Shown one piece after another: positions 37,340 through 46,885 of a DNA stretch of 64,000 nt. The position numbers and the translations under genes were made by a program. Position 1 is the first letter of the stretch. Each line of letters begins with the position of its first letter. The notes beneath the pieces were generated by a model that saw only the letters and a list, made by a program, of their open reading frames with translations, had not been told where the DNA came from and did no database searches. Source of the DNA: CADEED01 sp963839685 (GTDB lineage: Bacteria > Pseudomonadota > Gammaproteobacteria > Steroidobacterales > Steroidobacteraceae); assembly GCA_963839685.1 (NCBI GenBank), contig CAWIVS010000011.1, positions 496,001 through 560,000 of the forward strand, given 5' to 3'.

Positions 37340-38161
37340 ATGTCAGCAGCCGAACACGCCGCCGAGCAGACGCCGAACGAATACATCGTTCATCACCTGC
37401 AGAACCTCCAGTACGGCGAGGGTTTCTGGACCTTCAACCTCGACAGCATTTTCTTCTCGGTGCTGCTCGGCCTGGTATTCGTCGGCTCCTTCTACATGGC
37501 GGCGCGCAAGGCCACGGCCGGCGTACCCGGCAAATTCCAGAACTTCGTCGAAGTGATGGTGGAGTTCGTCGACACGCAGGTGCGCGATACCTTCCATGGC
37601 GACAGCAAGCTGATCGCTCCTCTCGCGCTGACCATCTTCTGCTGGATCCTGCTGTTCAACTTCATGGACAACGTGCCGGTGGATCTGCTGCCGTTGATCG
37701 GTCAGAAGGTCGGCCTCGAACATCTCAAGGTCGTGCCGTCCACCGACCTCAACATCACCTTCGGCCTGTCGATCACCGTGTTCCTGATCGTGATGTTCTA
37801 CAGCTTCAAGATCAAAGGCTTCCGCGGCTTCACCTGGGAGCTGCTCACACATCCCTTCGGCAAGTGGATGATGCCGTTCAACCTGCTGCTGAACCTCATC
37901 GAGCACCTGGCGCGCCCCGTGTCGCTGGGCCTGCGCCTGTACGGCAATCTCTACGCCGGCGAAGTCATCTTCCTGCTGCTGGCGGTGCTCGGCGGCAGCT
38001 TCGCCATCAATACACTCGGCGGTGTTGCCGGTGCGTTCGGCCAGCTGTTGTTTGGCACCTTGTGGGCCTGCTTCCACATCCTGGTGATCCCGCTGCAGGC
38101 ATTCATCTTCATGGTGCTGACCATCGTGTACCTCTCGCAGGCGCACGAGACTCATCACTGA
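37340..38161 (+). CDS. atpB: F0F1 ATP synthase subunit a
   Basis: 273 residues with five to six membrane helices. The key arginine lies in SLGLRLYGNLYAGE (LxLRLxxN motif), and the late helix has PLQAFIFMVLTIVYLSQAHE. Forms the half-channels for protons next to the c-ring. Second gene of the operon, 11 bp after atpI. Confidence 0.97.
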   Translation: MSAAEHAAEQTPNEYIVHHLQNLQYGEGFWTFNLDSIFFSVLLGLVFVGSFYMAARKATAGVPGKFQNFVEVMVEFVDTQVRDTFHGDSKLIAPLALTIFCWILLFNFMDNVPVDLLPLIGQKVGLEHLKVVPSTDLNITFGLSITVFLIVMFYSFKIKGFRGFTWELLTHPFGKWMMPFNLLLNLIEHLARPVSLGLRLYGNLYAGEVIFLLLAVLGGSFAINTLGGVAGAFGQLLFGTLWACFHILVIPLQAFIFMVLTIVYLSQAHETHH

Positions 38162-38199
38162 TCATTTCATTTAGTTAGTCGATTTCTTTCGGAGGAAAA

Positions 38200-38487
38200 A
38201 TGGAAAATTTCGCAAATATCGCCCAAATCCAGGGCTTCACCGCTCTCGGCGTCGGCCTCATCTTCGGCCTCGGCGCTCTCGGTACCGCGATCGGCTTCGG
38301 CCTGCTCGGCGGCAAGTTCCTGGAAGGCGCCGCGCGCCAGCCGGAGCTGACCCCGACCCTGCAGGTGAAGATGTTCATCGTCGCCGGCCTGCTCGACGCG
38401 GTCGCGTTCGTCGGCATCGGTTTCGCGCTGTTCTTCACGTTCGCGAATCCGTTCCTCGCCCCGATCAGCCAGGCGGCAGGTCAGTAA
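38200..38487 (+). CDS. atpE: F0F1 ATP synthase subunit c
   Basis: 95 residues, two hydrophobic helices joined by a polar ARQPE loop (about 46-50). The ion-binding carboxylate is Asp66 in GLLDAVAFVGIG, indicating a proton rather than a sodium type. A strong GGAGG ribosome-binding site lies just upstream, as expected for the most abundant subunit. About 15 extra N-terminal residues compared with E. coli. Confidence 0.97.
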   Translation: MENFANIAQIQGFTALGVGLIFGLGALGTAIGFGLLGGKFLEGAARQPELTPTLQVKMFIVAGLLDAVAFVGIGFALFFTFANPFLAPISQAAGQ

Positions 38488-38512
38488 TAGTTAAGTCGTC
38501 GAGGAGACGCGC

Positions 38513-38982
38513 GTGAATATCACCGTCACACTCATCGTCCAGATGCTGGTGTTCGCCATCTTCATCTGGGTGGTGATGAGATTCATCTGGCCGATCATTC
38601 TCGGCGCCATGAACGAGCGCGAGAAGAAGATCGCCTCCGGGCTTGCCGCCGCCGAACAGGGCCAGAAGGACCTGTCCGAGGCCAAGTCCCGTGCCGACGA
38701 GGTGATCAAGGAAGCCCGCGCCGTGCCATCGCGATCGAATCGCAGGCGCAGTCGCGTGCCAACCAGATCATCGACGAGGCGCGCAAGGCTGCGGGTCTCG
38801 AGGGCGAGAAGGCCCTGGCCGTCGCCAAGTCGCAGATCGAGCTCGAGAGCAATCGCGCACGCGATCAGCTGCGCGGCCAGGTCGTGAGCCTCGCGGTCGC
38901 CGGCGCCAAACGGGTGCTGGAACGCGAAGTCGATGCCAAGACGCACGGCGAGCTGCTCGATCAGCTGGCGGCCAGGCTCTAG
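38513..38982 (+). CDS. atpF: F0F1 ATP synthase subunit b (frame break near 38722)
   Basis: About 156 residues restored, GTG start with GAGGAG upstream. One N-terminal membrane helix (VQMLVFAIFIWVVMRFIWP) and a long charged coiled-coil stalk. The observed frame changes after VIKEAR; one missing base gives RAIAIESQAQSRANQIIDEA and ends KTHGELLDQLAARL at 38982. Forms the peripheral stalk. Confidence 0.93.
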
Positions 38983-38991
38983 GACGCATCG

Positions 38992-39528
38992 ATGGCTGAA
39001 CGCATCACCACCGCACGACCGTACGCGAAGGCGATTTTCGCGCTGGCAGGCAAGAGCAATTCGCTTGGGCCAACGTCGAACGGACTGCAGCGTGCCGCGA
39101 CAGTGGTCCTGGACCCGGTCGTGCACGGCCTGCTGACGAGCCCGCACGTGACTCCGGCGCAGCTCGCGGGACTCGTGACCGATATTGCCGGTCCGTCGCT
39201 CGACGAAAACGGCCGCGACTTCGTGTCACTGCTCGCGCAGAACCGCAGGCTCGGATTCCTCCCCGAGATCGCGGCGCTGTTCGAGCAGATGAAGACCGAG
39301 GTCGAGAACGCCGTCGATGTCGAAGTGGTGGCAGCCGTTCAACTCACGCCCGACCAGGAAAGCCGCTACGCCGCCGCGTTGCAGAAGAAGTTAGGTCGCC
39401 AGGTGCGCCTGCACACGCGCATCGACGACAGCCTGCTCGGTGGCGCCGTGCTCAAGACGGGCGATCTCGTGATCGACGGCTCGCTCAGGGGCCGGCTCGA
39501 GCGCCTGGCCACCGAACTGACCGCATAA
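38992..39528 (+). CDS. atpH: F0F1 ATP synthase subunit delta
   Basis: 178 residues. N-terminal helical domain begins with ARPYAKAIFALA-like TTARPYAKAIFALAG; C-terminal motif IDDSLLGGAVLKTGDLVIDGSLRGRLERL is the delta/OSCP signature. Connects the peripheral stalk to F1. Nine bases after atpF. Confidence 0.95.
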   Translation: MAERITTARPYAKAIFALAGKSNSLGPTSNGLQRAATVVLDPVVHGLLTSPHVTPAQLAGLVTDIAGPSLDENGRDFVSLLAQNRRLGFLPEIAALFEQMKTEVENAVDVEVVAAVQLTPDQESRYAAALQKKLGRQVRLHTRIDDSLLGGAVLKTGDLVIDGSLRGRLERLATELTA

Positions 39529-39548
39529 AGTTTTTCCGAGGTTAGAAA

Positions 39549-41088
39549 ATGTCCGTCAAAGCATCCGAAATCAGCGACCTCATCAAGAGCCGCATCGAGA
39601 ATTTCAAGTCCGCGACCGAGGCGCGCAACGTCGGCACCGTCGTCACGGTGACGGACGGTATCTGCCGCATCCACGGGCTCGCGGACATTCGCTACGGCGA
39701 AATGATCGAGTTCCCCGGCAACGTGTTCGGCCTGGCGCTCAACCTCGAGCAGGACTCGGTGGGCTCCGTGGTGCTCGGTGAATACAAGGGCATTCGCGAA
39801 GGCGACACGGTCAAGACCACGGGCCGCATCCTCGAAGTGCCGGTGGGCCGCGAGATGCTGGGCCGCGTGGTGGACGCGCTGGGACAGCCGATCGACGGCA
39901 AGGGTCCGCTGAAGACCACGCAGACCGCGCCCATCGAGCGCGTCGCGCCGGGCGTCATCTATCGCAAGTCGGTGAGCCAGCCGGTGCAGACCGGCTACAA
40001 GGCCGTCGACTCGATGGTCCCGATCGGCCGCGGTCAGCGCGAGCTCATCATCGGCGACCGCCAGACCGGCAAGACTGCGCTGGCCGTCGACACCATCATC
40101 AATCAGAAAGCGTCCGGCATTAAGTGCGTGTACGTCGCCATCGGCCAGAAGCAGTCGACCATCGCCAACGTGGTGCGCAAGCTCGAAGAACACGGGGCGA
40201 TGGCACACACTATTGTTGTAGCCGCCTCCGCGTCCACGCCGGCCGCCATGCAGTACATCGCCGCGTATTCGGGCGTGACCATGGGCGAGTTCTTCATGGA
40301 CAACGGTGAAGACGCGCTGATCATCTACGACGACCTGTCCAAGCAGGCCGTGGCCTATCGCCAGATCTCGCTGCTGCTGCGCCGCCCGCCGGGCCGCGAA
40401 GCGTATCCCGGCGACGTGTTCTATTTGCACAGCCGCCTGCTCGAGCGTTCCGCTCGCGTCAACGAGGCGTATGTCGAAGAGAAAACCGGCGGCAAGGTGA
40501 AGGGCAAGACCGGCTCGCTCACGGGCCTGCCCATCATCGAAACCCAGGCCGGTGACGTGACCGCGTTCGTGCCCACCAACGTCATCTCCATCACCGACGG
40601 CCAGATCTTCCTCGAGACCGACCTGTTCAACGCCGGCATTCGTCCTGCGATGAACGCCGGCATCTCGGTGTCGCGCGTCGGTGGTGCGGCCCAGACCGAT
40701 ATTATTAAACGTCTCGGAGGCGGTATCCGTCTCGCGCTGGCGCAGTACCGCGAACTCGCGGCGTTCTCGCAGTTCGCCTCGCGACCTCGACGAGGCCACC
40801 CGCCGCCAGCTCGAGCGCGGCGTGCGCACCATGGAGACCATGAAGCAGAAGCAGTACGCCCCGATGTCGGTGGCGGAACTGGCGCTGTCGATCTATGCCG
40901 TGAACAACGGCTACTTCGACAAGGTCGACCGCAAGAAGGTCGTGGAAGCCGAATCCGCCCTGCAGGCCATTGCGAAGAGCGCCCACAAGGCAGAGATGGA
41001 CGCCATCAACGCCGAGCCGGTGCTCAAGAAGCACGAGGCCACGCTCAAGGCGATCTGCGAAGACTTCACCAAGAACGGTGCGTTCTAG
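39549..41088 (+). CDS. atpA: F0F1 ATP synthase subunit alpha (frame break near 40780)
   Basis: About 513 residues restored, the family length. Walker A GDRQTGKTA, EFFMDNGEDALIIYDDLSK and the catalytic arginine region ISVSRVGGAAQT are intact. One extra base near 40780 breaks FASDLDEATRRQLERG; the downstream frame continues with QKQYAPMSVAELALSIYA to the stop at 41088. Noncatalytic nucleotide-binding subunit of F1. Confidence 0.96.
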
Positions 41089-41101
41089 TTAGAGAAAGAA
41101 C

Positions 41102-41966
41102 ATGGCAGGTACCAAGGAAATCCGCGTCAAGATCGCCAGCGTCAAGAGCACGCAGAAGATCACCAAGGCGATGCAGATGGTCGCGACCAGCAAGATGCGG
41201 AAAGCCCAGGACCGCATGCGCCTGGCGCGTCCCTATGCCGACAAGATCCGCTCGGTCATCGGCAACCTGACGCAGGCGAACCCGGATTACCGGCACCCGT
41301 ACCTGCAGGAACGCGCCGAGGTCAAGAACGTCGGCATCATCGTCGTGTCGCCGGATCGTGGCTTGTGCGGTTCGCTCAACGTCAACAACTTCAAGAACGT
41401 GCTGGTGGCGATGCGCGACTGGCAGCCAAAGGGCGTGCAGGTGTCGCTGTGCCTCATCGGCAGCAAGTCGACCGCGTTCTTCCGCCGCCTGCCGAATCCG
41501 ATCCTCGCCAGCACCAGCGGGCTCGGTGACTACCCGCACATCAAGGATCTGCTCGGCACCATCAAGGTGATGCTCGACGCCTACAAGGAAGGCAAGATCG
41601 ACCGGCTGTACCTGGCGTCGTCGCGATTCGTGAACACCATGACGCAGAAGCCGGAGATTGCAGCAGGTGCTGCCGGTGGAGCTCGTCGAGGGCGCCGAGT
41701 TGCAGGAGCACTGGGACTACATCTACGAACCCGACGCCGCGGGCATCCTCGATGGCGTGCTCATGCGCTACATCGAGGCGCAGATCTACCGCGCCGTGGT
41801 CGAAAACGTCGCCTGCGAAATGGCGGCGCGCATGGTGGCGATGAAGGCCGCCTCGGACAACGCCGGCAAGCTCATCAATGAGCTGCAGCTCGTATACAAC
41901 AAGGCCCGCCAGGCCGCGATCACCAAGGAATTGGCAGAGATCGTCGGTGGCGCGGCAGCTGTGTGA
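41102..41966 (+). CDS. atpG: F0F1 ATP synthase subunit gamma (frame break near 41660)
   Basis: About 288 residues restored. N-terminal helix KEIRVKIASVKSTQKITKAMQMVATSKMRKAQ and C-terminal helix MVAMKAASDNAGKLINELQLVYNKARQA form the rotor shaft; the middle has VSPDRGLCGSLN. One extra base near 41660 (before LQQVLPVEL) breaks the frame. Central rotor of F1. Confidence 0.95.
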
Positions 41967-42008
41967 TCGCGCGCAGCGCGTAAAGAATCAGTTAGAGGAA
42001 TTGAAGTC

Positions 42009-43427
42009 ATGGCCACAGGCAAGATTACCCAGATCATCGGCGCCGTCATCGACGTGGAGTTCCCGCGTGAGTCGATCCCGAAAGTCTACGAGGCGCTCAA
42101 GCTCAAGGACGTCGAACTGACCCTGGAAGTCCAGCAGCAGCTCGGTGACGGCGTGGTACGCACGATTGCCATGGGCGCGTCCGAAGGCCTGAAGCGCGGC
42201 CTCGCCGTGGAATCGACGGGGCTGCCGATCTCGGTACCGGTGGGCGCCGCGACGCTGGGCCGCATCATGGACGTGCTCGGCGTTCCGCAGGACAACCGCG
42301 GCCCGGTGGCCGCGAAAGAGACGCTGCCGATTCACCGTCCTCCGCCGAGCTACAGCGAGCAGGCGGGCGGCCAGGAACTCCTCGTCACGGGCATCAAGGT
42401 CATGGACCTGATCGCGCCGTTCGCCAAGGGCGGCAAGGTGGGCCTGTTCGGCGGCGCCGGCGTGGGCAAGACCGTCAACATGCTCGAGCTCATCAACAAC
42501 ATCGCCAAGCAGTACTCGGGCCTGTCGGTGTTCGCTGGCGTCGGTGAGCGCACCCGCGAAGGCAACGATTTCTACCACGAGATGGCGGAGTCGGGCGTCA
42601 TCGATCTCGAGACCCTGGCGAATTCGAAAGTGGCGATGGTGTACGGCCAGATGAACGAGCCGCCGGGCAATCGCCTGCGCGTGGCGCTCACCGGTCTCAC
42701 CATGGCGGAATATTTCCGCGATGAGACGCAGCCCAATGGCAAGGGCCGCGACGTGCTGTTCTTCATCGACAACATCTACCGTTACACGCTGGCCGGTACC
42801 GAAGTGTCCGCGCTGCTGGGCCGTATGCCTTCAGCAGTGGGTTACCAGCCGACGCTGGCCGAGGAAATGGGCGTGCTGCAGGAACGCATCACTTCGACCA
42901 AGAAAGGCTCGATCACCTCCATCCAGGCCGTGTACGTGCCCGCGGACGACCTCACCGATCCGTCGCCCGCCACCACCTTCGCGCACCTCGATGCCACCAT
43001 CGTGTTGTCGCGCCAGGTCGCGGCGCTGGGCATCTACCCCGCGGTGGACCCGCTCGATTCCACCAGCCGCCAGCTCGATCCGCTGGTCGTGGGCGAGGAG
43101 CACTACAACACCGCGCGCGGCGTGCAGCAGGTGCTGCAGCGCTACAAGGAACTGCAGGACATCATCGCCATCCTCGGCATGGACGAGTTGAGCGAAGAAG
43201 ACAAGCTCACCGTGTTCCGCGCCCGCAAGGTGCGTAACTTCCTGTCGCAGCCCTTCAACGTCGCCAAGGTGTTCACCGGCCAGGACGGCAAGATCGTCCC
43301 GCTGGCCGACACCATCCGCGGTTTCAAGGCCATCCTGGCCGGCGAATACGATCACCTGCCCGAGCAGGCGTTCTACATGGTCGGCGCGATCGAAGAGGCC
43401 ATCGAGAAAGCCAAGACGCTGAACTAA
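42009..43427 (+). CDS. atpD: F0F1 ATP synthase subunit beta
   Basis: 472 residues, intact. Walker A GGAGVGKTV, GERTREGNDFYHEM (catalytic glutamate), Walker B DVLFFIDNIYRYT, the DELSEEDKL (DELSEED torque loop) and ALDSTSR-like DPLDSTSRQLDP. Catalytic subunit of F1. One of few long genes in the operon without a frame break. Confidence 0.98.
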   Translation: MATGKITQIIGAVIDVEFPRESIPKVYEALKLKDVELTLEVQQQLGDGVVRTIAMGASEGLKRGLAVESTGLPISVPVGAATLGRIMDVLGVPQDNRGPVAAKETLPIHRPPPSYSEQAGGQELLVTGIKVMDLIAPFAKGGKVGLFGGAGVGKTVNMLELINNIAKQYSGLSVFAGVGERTREGNDFYHEMAESGVIDLETLANSKVAMVYGQMNEPPGNRLRVALTGLTMAEYFRDETQPNGKGRDVLFFIDNIYRYTLAGTEVSALLGRMPSAVGYQPTLAEEMGVLQERITSTKKGSITSIQAVYVPADDLTDPSPATTFAHLDATIVLSRQVAALGIYPAVDPLDSTSRQLDPLVVGEEHYNTARGVQQVLQRYKELQDIIAILGMDELSEEDKLTVFRARKVRNFLSQPFNVAKVFTGQDGKIVPLADTIRGFKAILAGEYDHLPEQAFYMVGAIEEAIEKAKTLN

Positions 43428-43438
43428 GGTAGCTAGAC

Positions 43439-43867
43439 ATGGCAGCCAGCCCAAACACAATTCACGTCGACATCGTCAGCGCCGAGGGAGAGATCTTCTC
43501 GGGCGCGGCGTCCATGGTGTTCGCGCCAGGATCGCAGGGCGAGTTGGGTATCGCACCACGGCACGCGCCGCTGTTGACGCTGCTCAAGCCGGGTGAAGTG
43601 CGCGTGCAGACAGCCGACGGCGCCGAGCAGCATTTCTTCATCGGCGGTGGCGCCCTCGAGGTGCAGCCGAACAAGGTCACGGTGCTGGCCGACACCGCGC
43701 TGCGCGCCAAGGATCTGGACGAGAATGCAGCGCTGGCCGCCAAACAGCGCGCCGAAGATGCGCTGAACAAGGCCACCGACAGGATCGAACACGCCGAGGC
43801 CATGAAGGAAATCGTCCGCATGGCCGAGCAAGTCAAGATGATCCAGCGGCTGCGCAAGGGCAAGTAA
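43439..43867 (+). CDS. atpC: F0F1 ATP synthase subunit epsilon
   Basis: 142 residues. N-terminal beta-sandwich (VDIVSAEGEIFSGAASMV, GELGIAPRHAPLLTLLKPG) and a C-terminal two-helix inhibitory domain (AALAAKQRAEDALNKA). Last gene of the atp operon; a 113-bp gap without a clear terminator separates it from the next gene. Confidence 0.96.
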   Translation: MAASPNTIHVDIVSAEGEIFSGAASMVFAPGSQGELGIAPRHAPLLTLLKPGEVRVQTADGAEQHFFIGGGALEVQPNKVTVLADTALRAKDLDENAALAAKQRAEDALNKATDRIEHAEAMKEIVRMAEQVKMIQRLRKGK

Positions 43868-43980
43868 GCGCCGCGGTCGCAGCAGTCAGCGAGTCAGCGC
43901 GTGACGATGCATTCACCGTCCCTGAGGCGCACACTCGCGACGAGGTTTACCCCACCTCGCCGATCAGTAGATACTCGTAG

Positions 43981-44451
43981 ATGAATCCTGAAGTCCCGCG
44001 GAGCACACTGGCGGGCGAGAAACCCATGAAAGTGACGGAACACTTCGAACAGCTTGGGTCGCGTGGCTTCTATCGGCCGGTCGCGACGGTCAGTTTCGAG
44101 CAGGCGATCGACATGATCGCGGACGGGATCCAGACTGCGCGTGAACTCGGGCTCGCCGACCTGATTGCGAACTCCACGGGACTCACCGGGTTCACCCCGC
44201 CCAGCGTCTTTGCGCGTCACTCCATGGCCCTGAAGTGGGTGCAAAGCGCCGGGGCTTCGCTGCGTGTCGCGCTGGTGGCGCGCATCGAGCTGATCGATCC
44301 GCAGAAGATCGGCGTGCTGATGTACCAGAACCGCGGCGGCAATGGCGAAGTGTTCACCAACGAATCCGACGCGCTCGCCTGGCTCGATGCGCGGCTCGGT
44401 CCGCGGCAGCGTACGCCGAGTTTTCTCAACCGCTTCCGCTCCGAGGACTGA
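43981..44451 (+). CDS. SpoIIAA/STAS-like hypothetical protein
   Basis: 156 residues from ATG 43981 (ATG 44026 also possible). The alternating strands and helices FYRPVATVSFEQAIDMIADGI, ALKWVQSAGASLRVALVAR, LMYQNRGGNGEVFTNESDALAWLDARL resemble SpoIIAA-like (STAS) proteins, in which a final helix carries the DALAWL pattern. Soluble, no signal. Function not assignable. Confidence 0.65.
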   Translation: MNPEVPRSTLAGEKPMKVTEHFEQLGSRGFYRPVATVSFEQAIDMIADGIQTARELGLADLIANSTGLTGFTPPSVFARHSMALKWVQSAGASLRVALVARIELIDPQKIGVLMYQNRGGNGEVFTNESDALAWLDARLGPRQRTPSFLNRFRSED

Positions 44452-44516
44452 CCCGGTCCGCGCCGGTGCGCCTGGAACGCATTGCGCGTCCCGATGTGAC
44501 GCGCGAGCATGCACGC

Positions 44517-45155
44517 ATGAATTCATCTTTGCCGGCAGGCGATTTTTCCACCTGGCTCCAGGGCATGCGCCGCGCGTTGGCGGGGGGACCCGGAATGCAG
44601 GTGGCCTGTGGTGACTGTGTCGGCTGCTGTACCTCGTCTTACTACATCAAGGTGCGTCCTGCGGAGACCGAAGCGTTGCGCCGCATCGGCCCGGAACACC
44701 TTATCCCGACGCCGGGCGAGCCGCAGGGCACATGGCTCATGGGCTACGACGCGCAAGGCCATTGCCCGATGTATCGCGCCGGTGGCTGCTCTATCTACGC
44801 GCACCGCCCGGAGACCTGTCGGACCTACGACTGCCGCATCTTCACTGCCGCCGGCATGAATGCGGGTGACGGCAGGAGGGTGATCAATGAACGCGTCGCG
44901 CGCTGGCGCTTCGAATACGCCTCCGAGGCCAGCAGGCAGGAACACCGCGCAGTCACTGCCGCGGCGAATTTCCTGCGCCAGCACCCGGTGCGTTTTCCGG
45001 ACGGGCACATTCCCTCGCGTCCGAGCGATGTGGCAGTGCTCGCCGTCAAGGCCTACGAAGTGTTCCTGAAAGGTCCCGCCAGCGATGCCGAGGCGGCCGC
45101 GGGCATCGTCGCCGCCTGCAGAAGTTTCGACCAGCAACCACCGGTGAATGAATAG
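44517..45155 (+). CDS. YkgJ family cysteine-cluster protein
   Basis: 212 residues from ATG 44517. The cysteine cluster CGDCVGCC near residue 32, CPMYRAGGCSIYAHRPETCRTYDCRIF and the conserved RPxxCRxYxC pattern define the YkgJ (zinc- or iron-chelating) family. The metal site is intact; substrate unknown. The stop is directly followed by the ATG of the next gene, so the genes from here to 45931 form one unit. Confidence 0.82.
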   Translation: MNSSLPAGDFSTWLQGMRRALAGGPGMQVACGDCVGCCTSSYYIKVRPAETEALRRIGPEHLIPTPGEPQGTWLMGYDAQGHCPMYRAGGCSIYAHRPETCRTYDCRIFTAAGMNAGDGRRVINERVARWRFEYASEASRQEHRAVTAAANFLRQHPVRFPDGHIPSRPSDVAVLAVKAYEVFLKGPASDAEAAAGIVAACRSFDQQPPVNE

Positions 45156-45572
45156 ATGCCTCCCATCGACTTCAAGGCCATCATCATCGCGTTCGCCACC
45201 GAGGTCGCCGCCGACTTCATCATCGGCAGTCAGCTGCTGGTGTACTTCGCTCGCGACAAGCTGGTACCCGACATGACCCGCGAAGATTTCGCCAAGGTCG
45301 TCCAGACTGTCTACGAAACCACCGCCTTTCTCCCCTGGGCGATGGTGTTCGGCACTGCGACCACGATTGGTGGGGCGTATTTCGCTGCACGCATTGCGAA
45401 ACGCGTTCCGTACTACCACGGCCTCGCCATGGGTGTTCTCGGAATCGTCTACAGCCTGCTGTTCGGTTCCGCCGAGGCGCGCTGGGTAACCTATATCGGA
45501 ATACTGATCAGCATCCCCGTGTCGCTTTTCGGCGCGCACCTGGCGAGGAAACACATCCCGGCGGAGTCGTGA
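45156..45572 (+). CDS. Hypothetical four-helix membrane protein
   Basis: 138 residues with four hydrophobic segments (about 8-28, 53-75, 83-102 and 107-127). Starts with no gap after the YkgJ gene. The family is not recognised. The short soluble loop between helices 1 and 2 (FARDKLVPDMTREDFAKVVQ) is charged. Confidence 0.7.
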   Translation: MPPIDFKAIIIAFATEVAADFIIGSQLLVYFARDKLVPDMTREDFAKVVQTVYETTAFLPWAMVFGTATTIGGAYFAARIAKRVPYYHGLAMGVLGIVYSLLFGSAEARWVTYIGILISIPVSLFGAHLARKHIPAES

Positions 45573-45931
45573 CGATGTTGCGGCGCCAATCGCACCTGCA
45601 GCGCGGCGCGCTGATGTGTTGCGCAGGACTCGCTGCGGCGTGCGGATCGGGCGCTCCCGAGCCGCCGCTGGCGCAGGACGTGGCGGTGATCAAGGATGTG
45701 CAGATCGCGATCGACGCCGACAACAATTGCTCGATGGCCAGTCAGCCGGTGGAATGCAGTGGCGTCGCTGCGGCGATTCGCAGGCAGTACCCGACCTCGA
45801 CGCCCGTCATCCATGTCTGCCCGGACAGGCGATCACGCTACGAGGCGAGCGCCGAAGTCATGGAGTCGGCGAACAAGGCGGGCTTCATGGCCATCGACTT
45901 CAACTGCGCGAAATCACCCGCGTCGCAATGA
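45569..45931 (+). CDS. Small lipoprotein with ExbD/TolR-like C-terminal pattern
   Basis: 120 residues from GTG 45569, overlapping the previous stop (GTGA); ATG 45575 is an alternative. The signal region ends in LAAAC, a lipobox. After a short linker, the segment VIHVCPDRRSRYEASAEVMESANKAGFMAIDF follows the ExbD/TolR periplasmic-domain pattern (strand, D-x-x-x-x-Y, helix with A-x-x-A-G, strand). There is no ExbB or transmembrane partner nearby. Three cysteines follow the lipobox. Confidence 0.6.
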   Translation: MTMLRRQSHLQRGALMCCAGLAAACGSGAPEPPLAQDVAVIKDVQIAIDADNNCSMASQPVECSGVAAAIRRQYPTSTPVIHVCPDRRSRYEASAEVMESANKAGFMAIDFNCAKSPASQ

Positions 45932-45934
45932 ATC

Positions 45935-46474
45935 ATGCCGCGATACGTCGCATTGTTTCGCGGTATCAACGTCGGCAAGGCTAAACGCATCGCCATGGCC
46001 GACCTGCGTACGCTGCTCGAGTCGCTGGGCTACACCGGCGTGAAGACTTTGTTGAACAGCGGTAATGCCGTGTTCACGGGCGGCGCCGGGGCACCCGACA
46101 AACATGCCCGGCGCATCCGCGCCGAGGTCGCAAAAAAGCTCGGCGTGGATGCCAGCGTGATCGTCAAATCCGGCAAGGACGTCGCGGGCATCATCGCCGG
46201 CAACGCGCTGGACAAGGTCGCCACGAATCCGTCACGCCTGCTGGTTGCGATGACCAGCGACGCGAAGGAATTGGGCGCGCTCCAGGCACTGGCCGCCCGC
46301 GGCTGGGGCAGGGAAAAGGTGCATGTCGGAAAGCACGCGGCATACGTCTGGTGCGCCGATGGCATTCTCGAAAGCCAGGCCCTGGAGGCGTTGCTGGGGG
46401 CGCTCGGGACCGGCAGCACCACCCGCAACTGGGCCACGCTCAACCGGATTCACGCGCTGATGACCTCGGGATGA
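45935..46474 (+). CDS. DUF1697 family protein
   Basis: 179 residues. The family signature RYVALFRGINVGKAKRIAMADLR opens the protein, followed by LLNSGNAVF and HVGKHAAYVWCADGILESQAL and a TTRNWATLNRI end. DUF1697 proteins are soluble, of unknown function, and frequent in soil proteobacteria. Starts 3 bp after the lipoprotein gene. Confidence 0.88.
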   Translation: MPRYVALFRGINVGKAKRIAMADLRTLLESLGYTGVKTLLNSGNAVFTGGAGAPDKHARRIRAEVAKKLGVDASVIVKSGKDVAGIIAGNALDKVATNPSRLLVAMTSDAKELGALQALAARGWGREKVHVGKHAAYVWCADGILESQALEALLGALGTGSTTRNWATLNRIHALMTSG

Positions 46475-46581
46475 CGAGCGGTAGATAGCGCCCGACGATC
46501 GGCAGTCGCCCCGACGAACGGCCACCAGCAGCCGACCGCGGACCTCCCGGGCCGGCAGGGCGAAGGGTATATTCGTTTCCC

Positions 46582-46809
46582 ATGAGCCCCGGCAATGACA
46601 ACCAGGTCGATTGGACCGCTGCCGCCGCCCCCGGTGGCGAGCGTGTTGGCCCGGAACTTTTGGACCGCACGAACAACAGGCGTTCTCCGCTGGAGACGCA
46701 CACCCGGCACAGCGTCATGGATACGCTGCTCGGTAAAAACAATCTCGCGGCCTGCGACGCCGCCGGCAACGATCCATACAACACGACCGGCAAGTTCTTC
46801 CAGCGCTGA
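46582..46809 (+). CDS. Small hypothetical protein
   Basis: 75 residues from ATG 46582, acidic then basic, ending NDPYNTTGKFFQR. The C-terminal half (TRHSVMDTLLGKNN) is rich in polar residues with less G/C-driven bias than a shadow frame would show. A TATATT hexamer precedes it by about ten bases. The opposite strand also has an open frame here but is arginine/serine-rich. No family recognised. Confidence 0.45.
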   Translation: MSPGNDNQVDWTAAAAPGGERVGPELLDRTNNRRSPLETHTRHSVMDTLLGKNNLAACDAAGNDPYNTTGKFFQR

Positions 46810-46885
46810 GCACGGCGCCAGGGGCCGGATGGGCGGCCCGAGTTCGATATTCTCGCGTGACGCAAACCGCTAGACTTGCGGCGCC

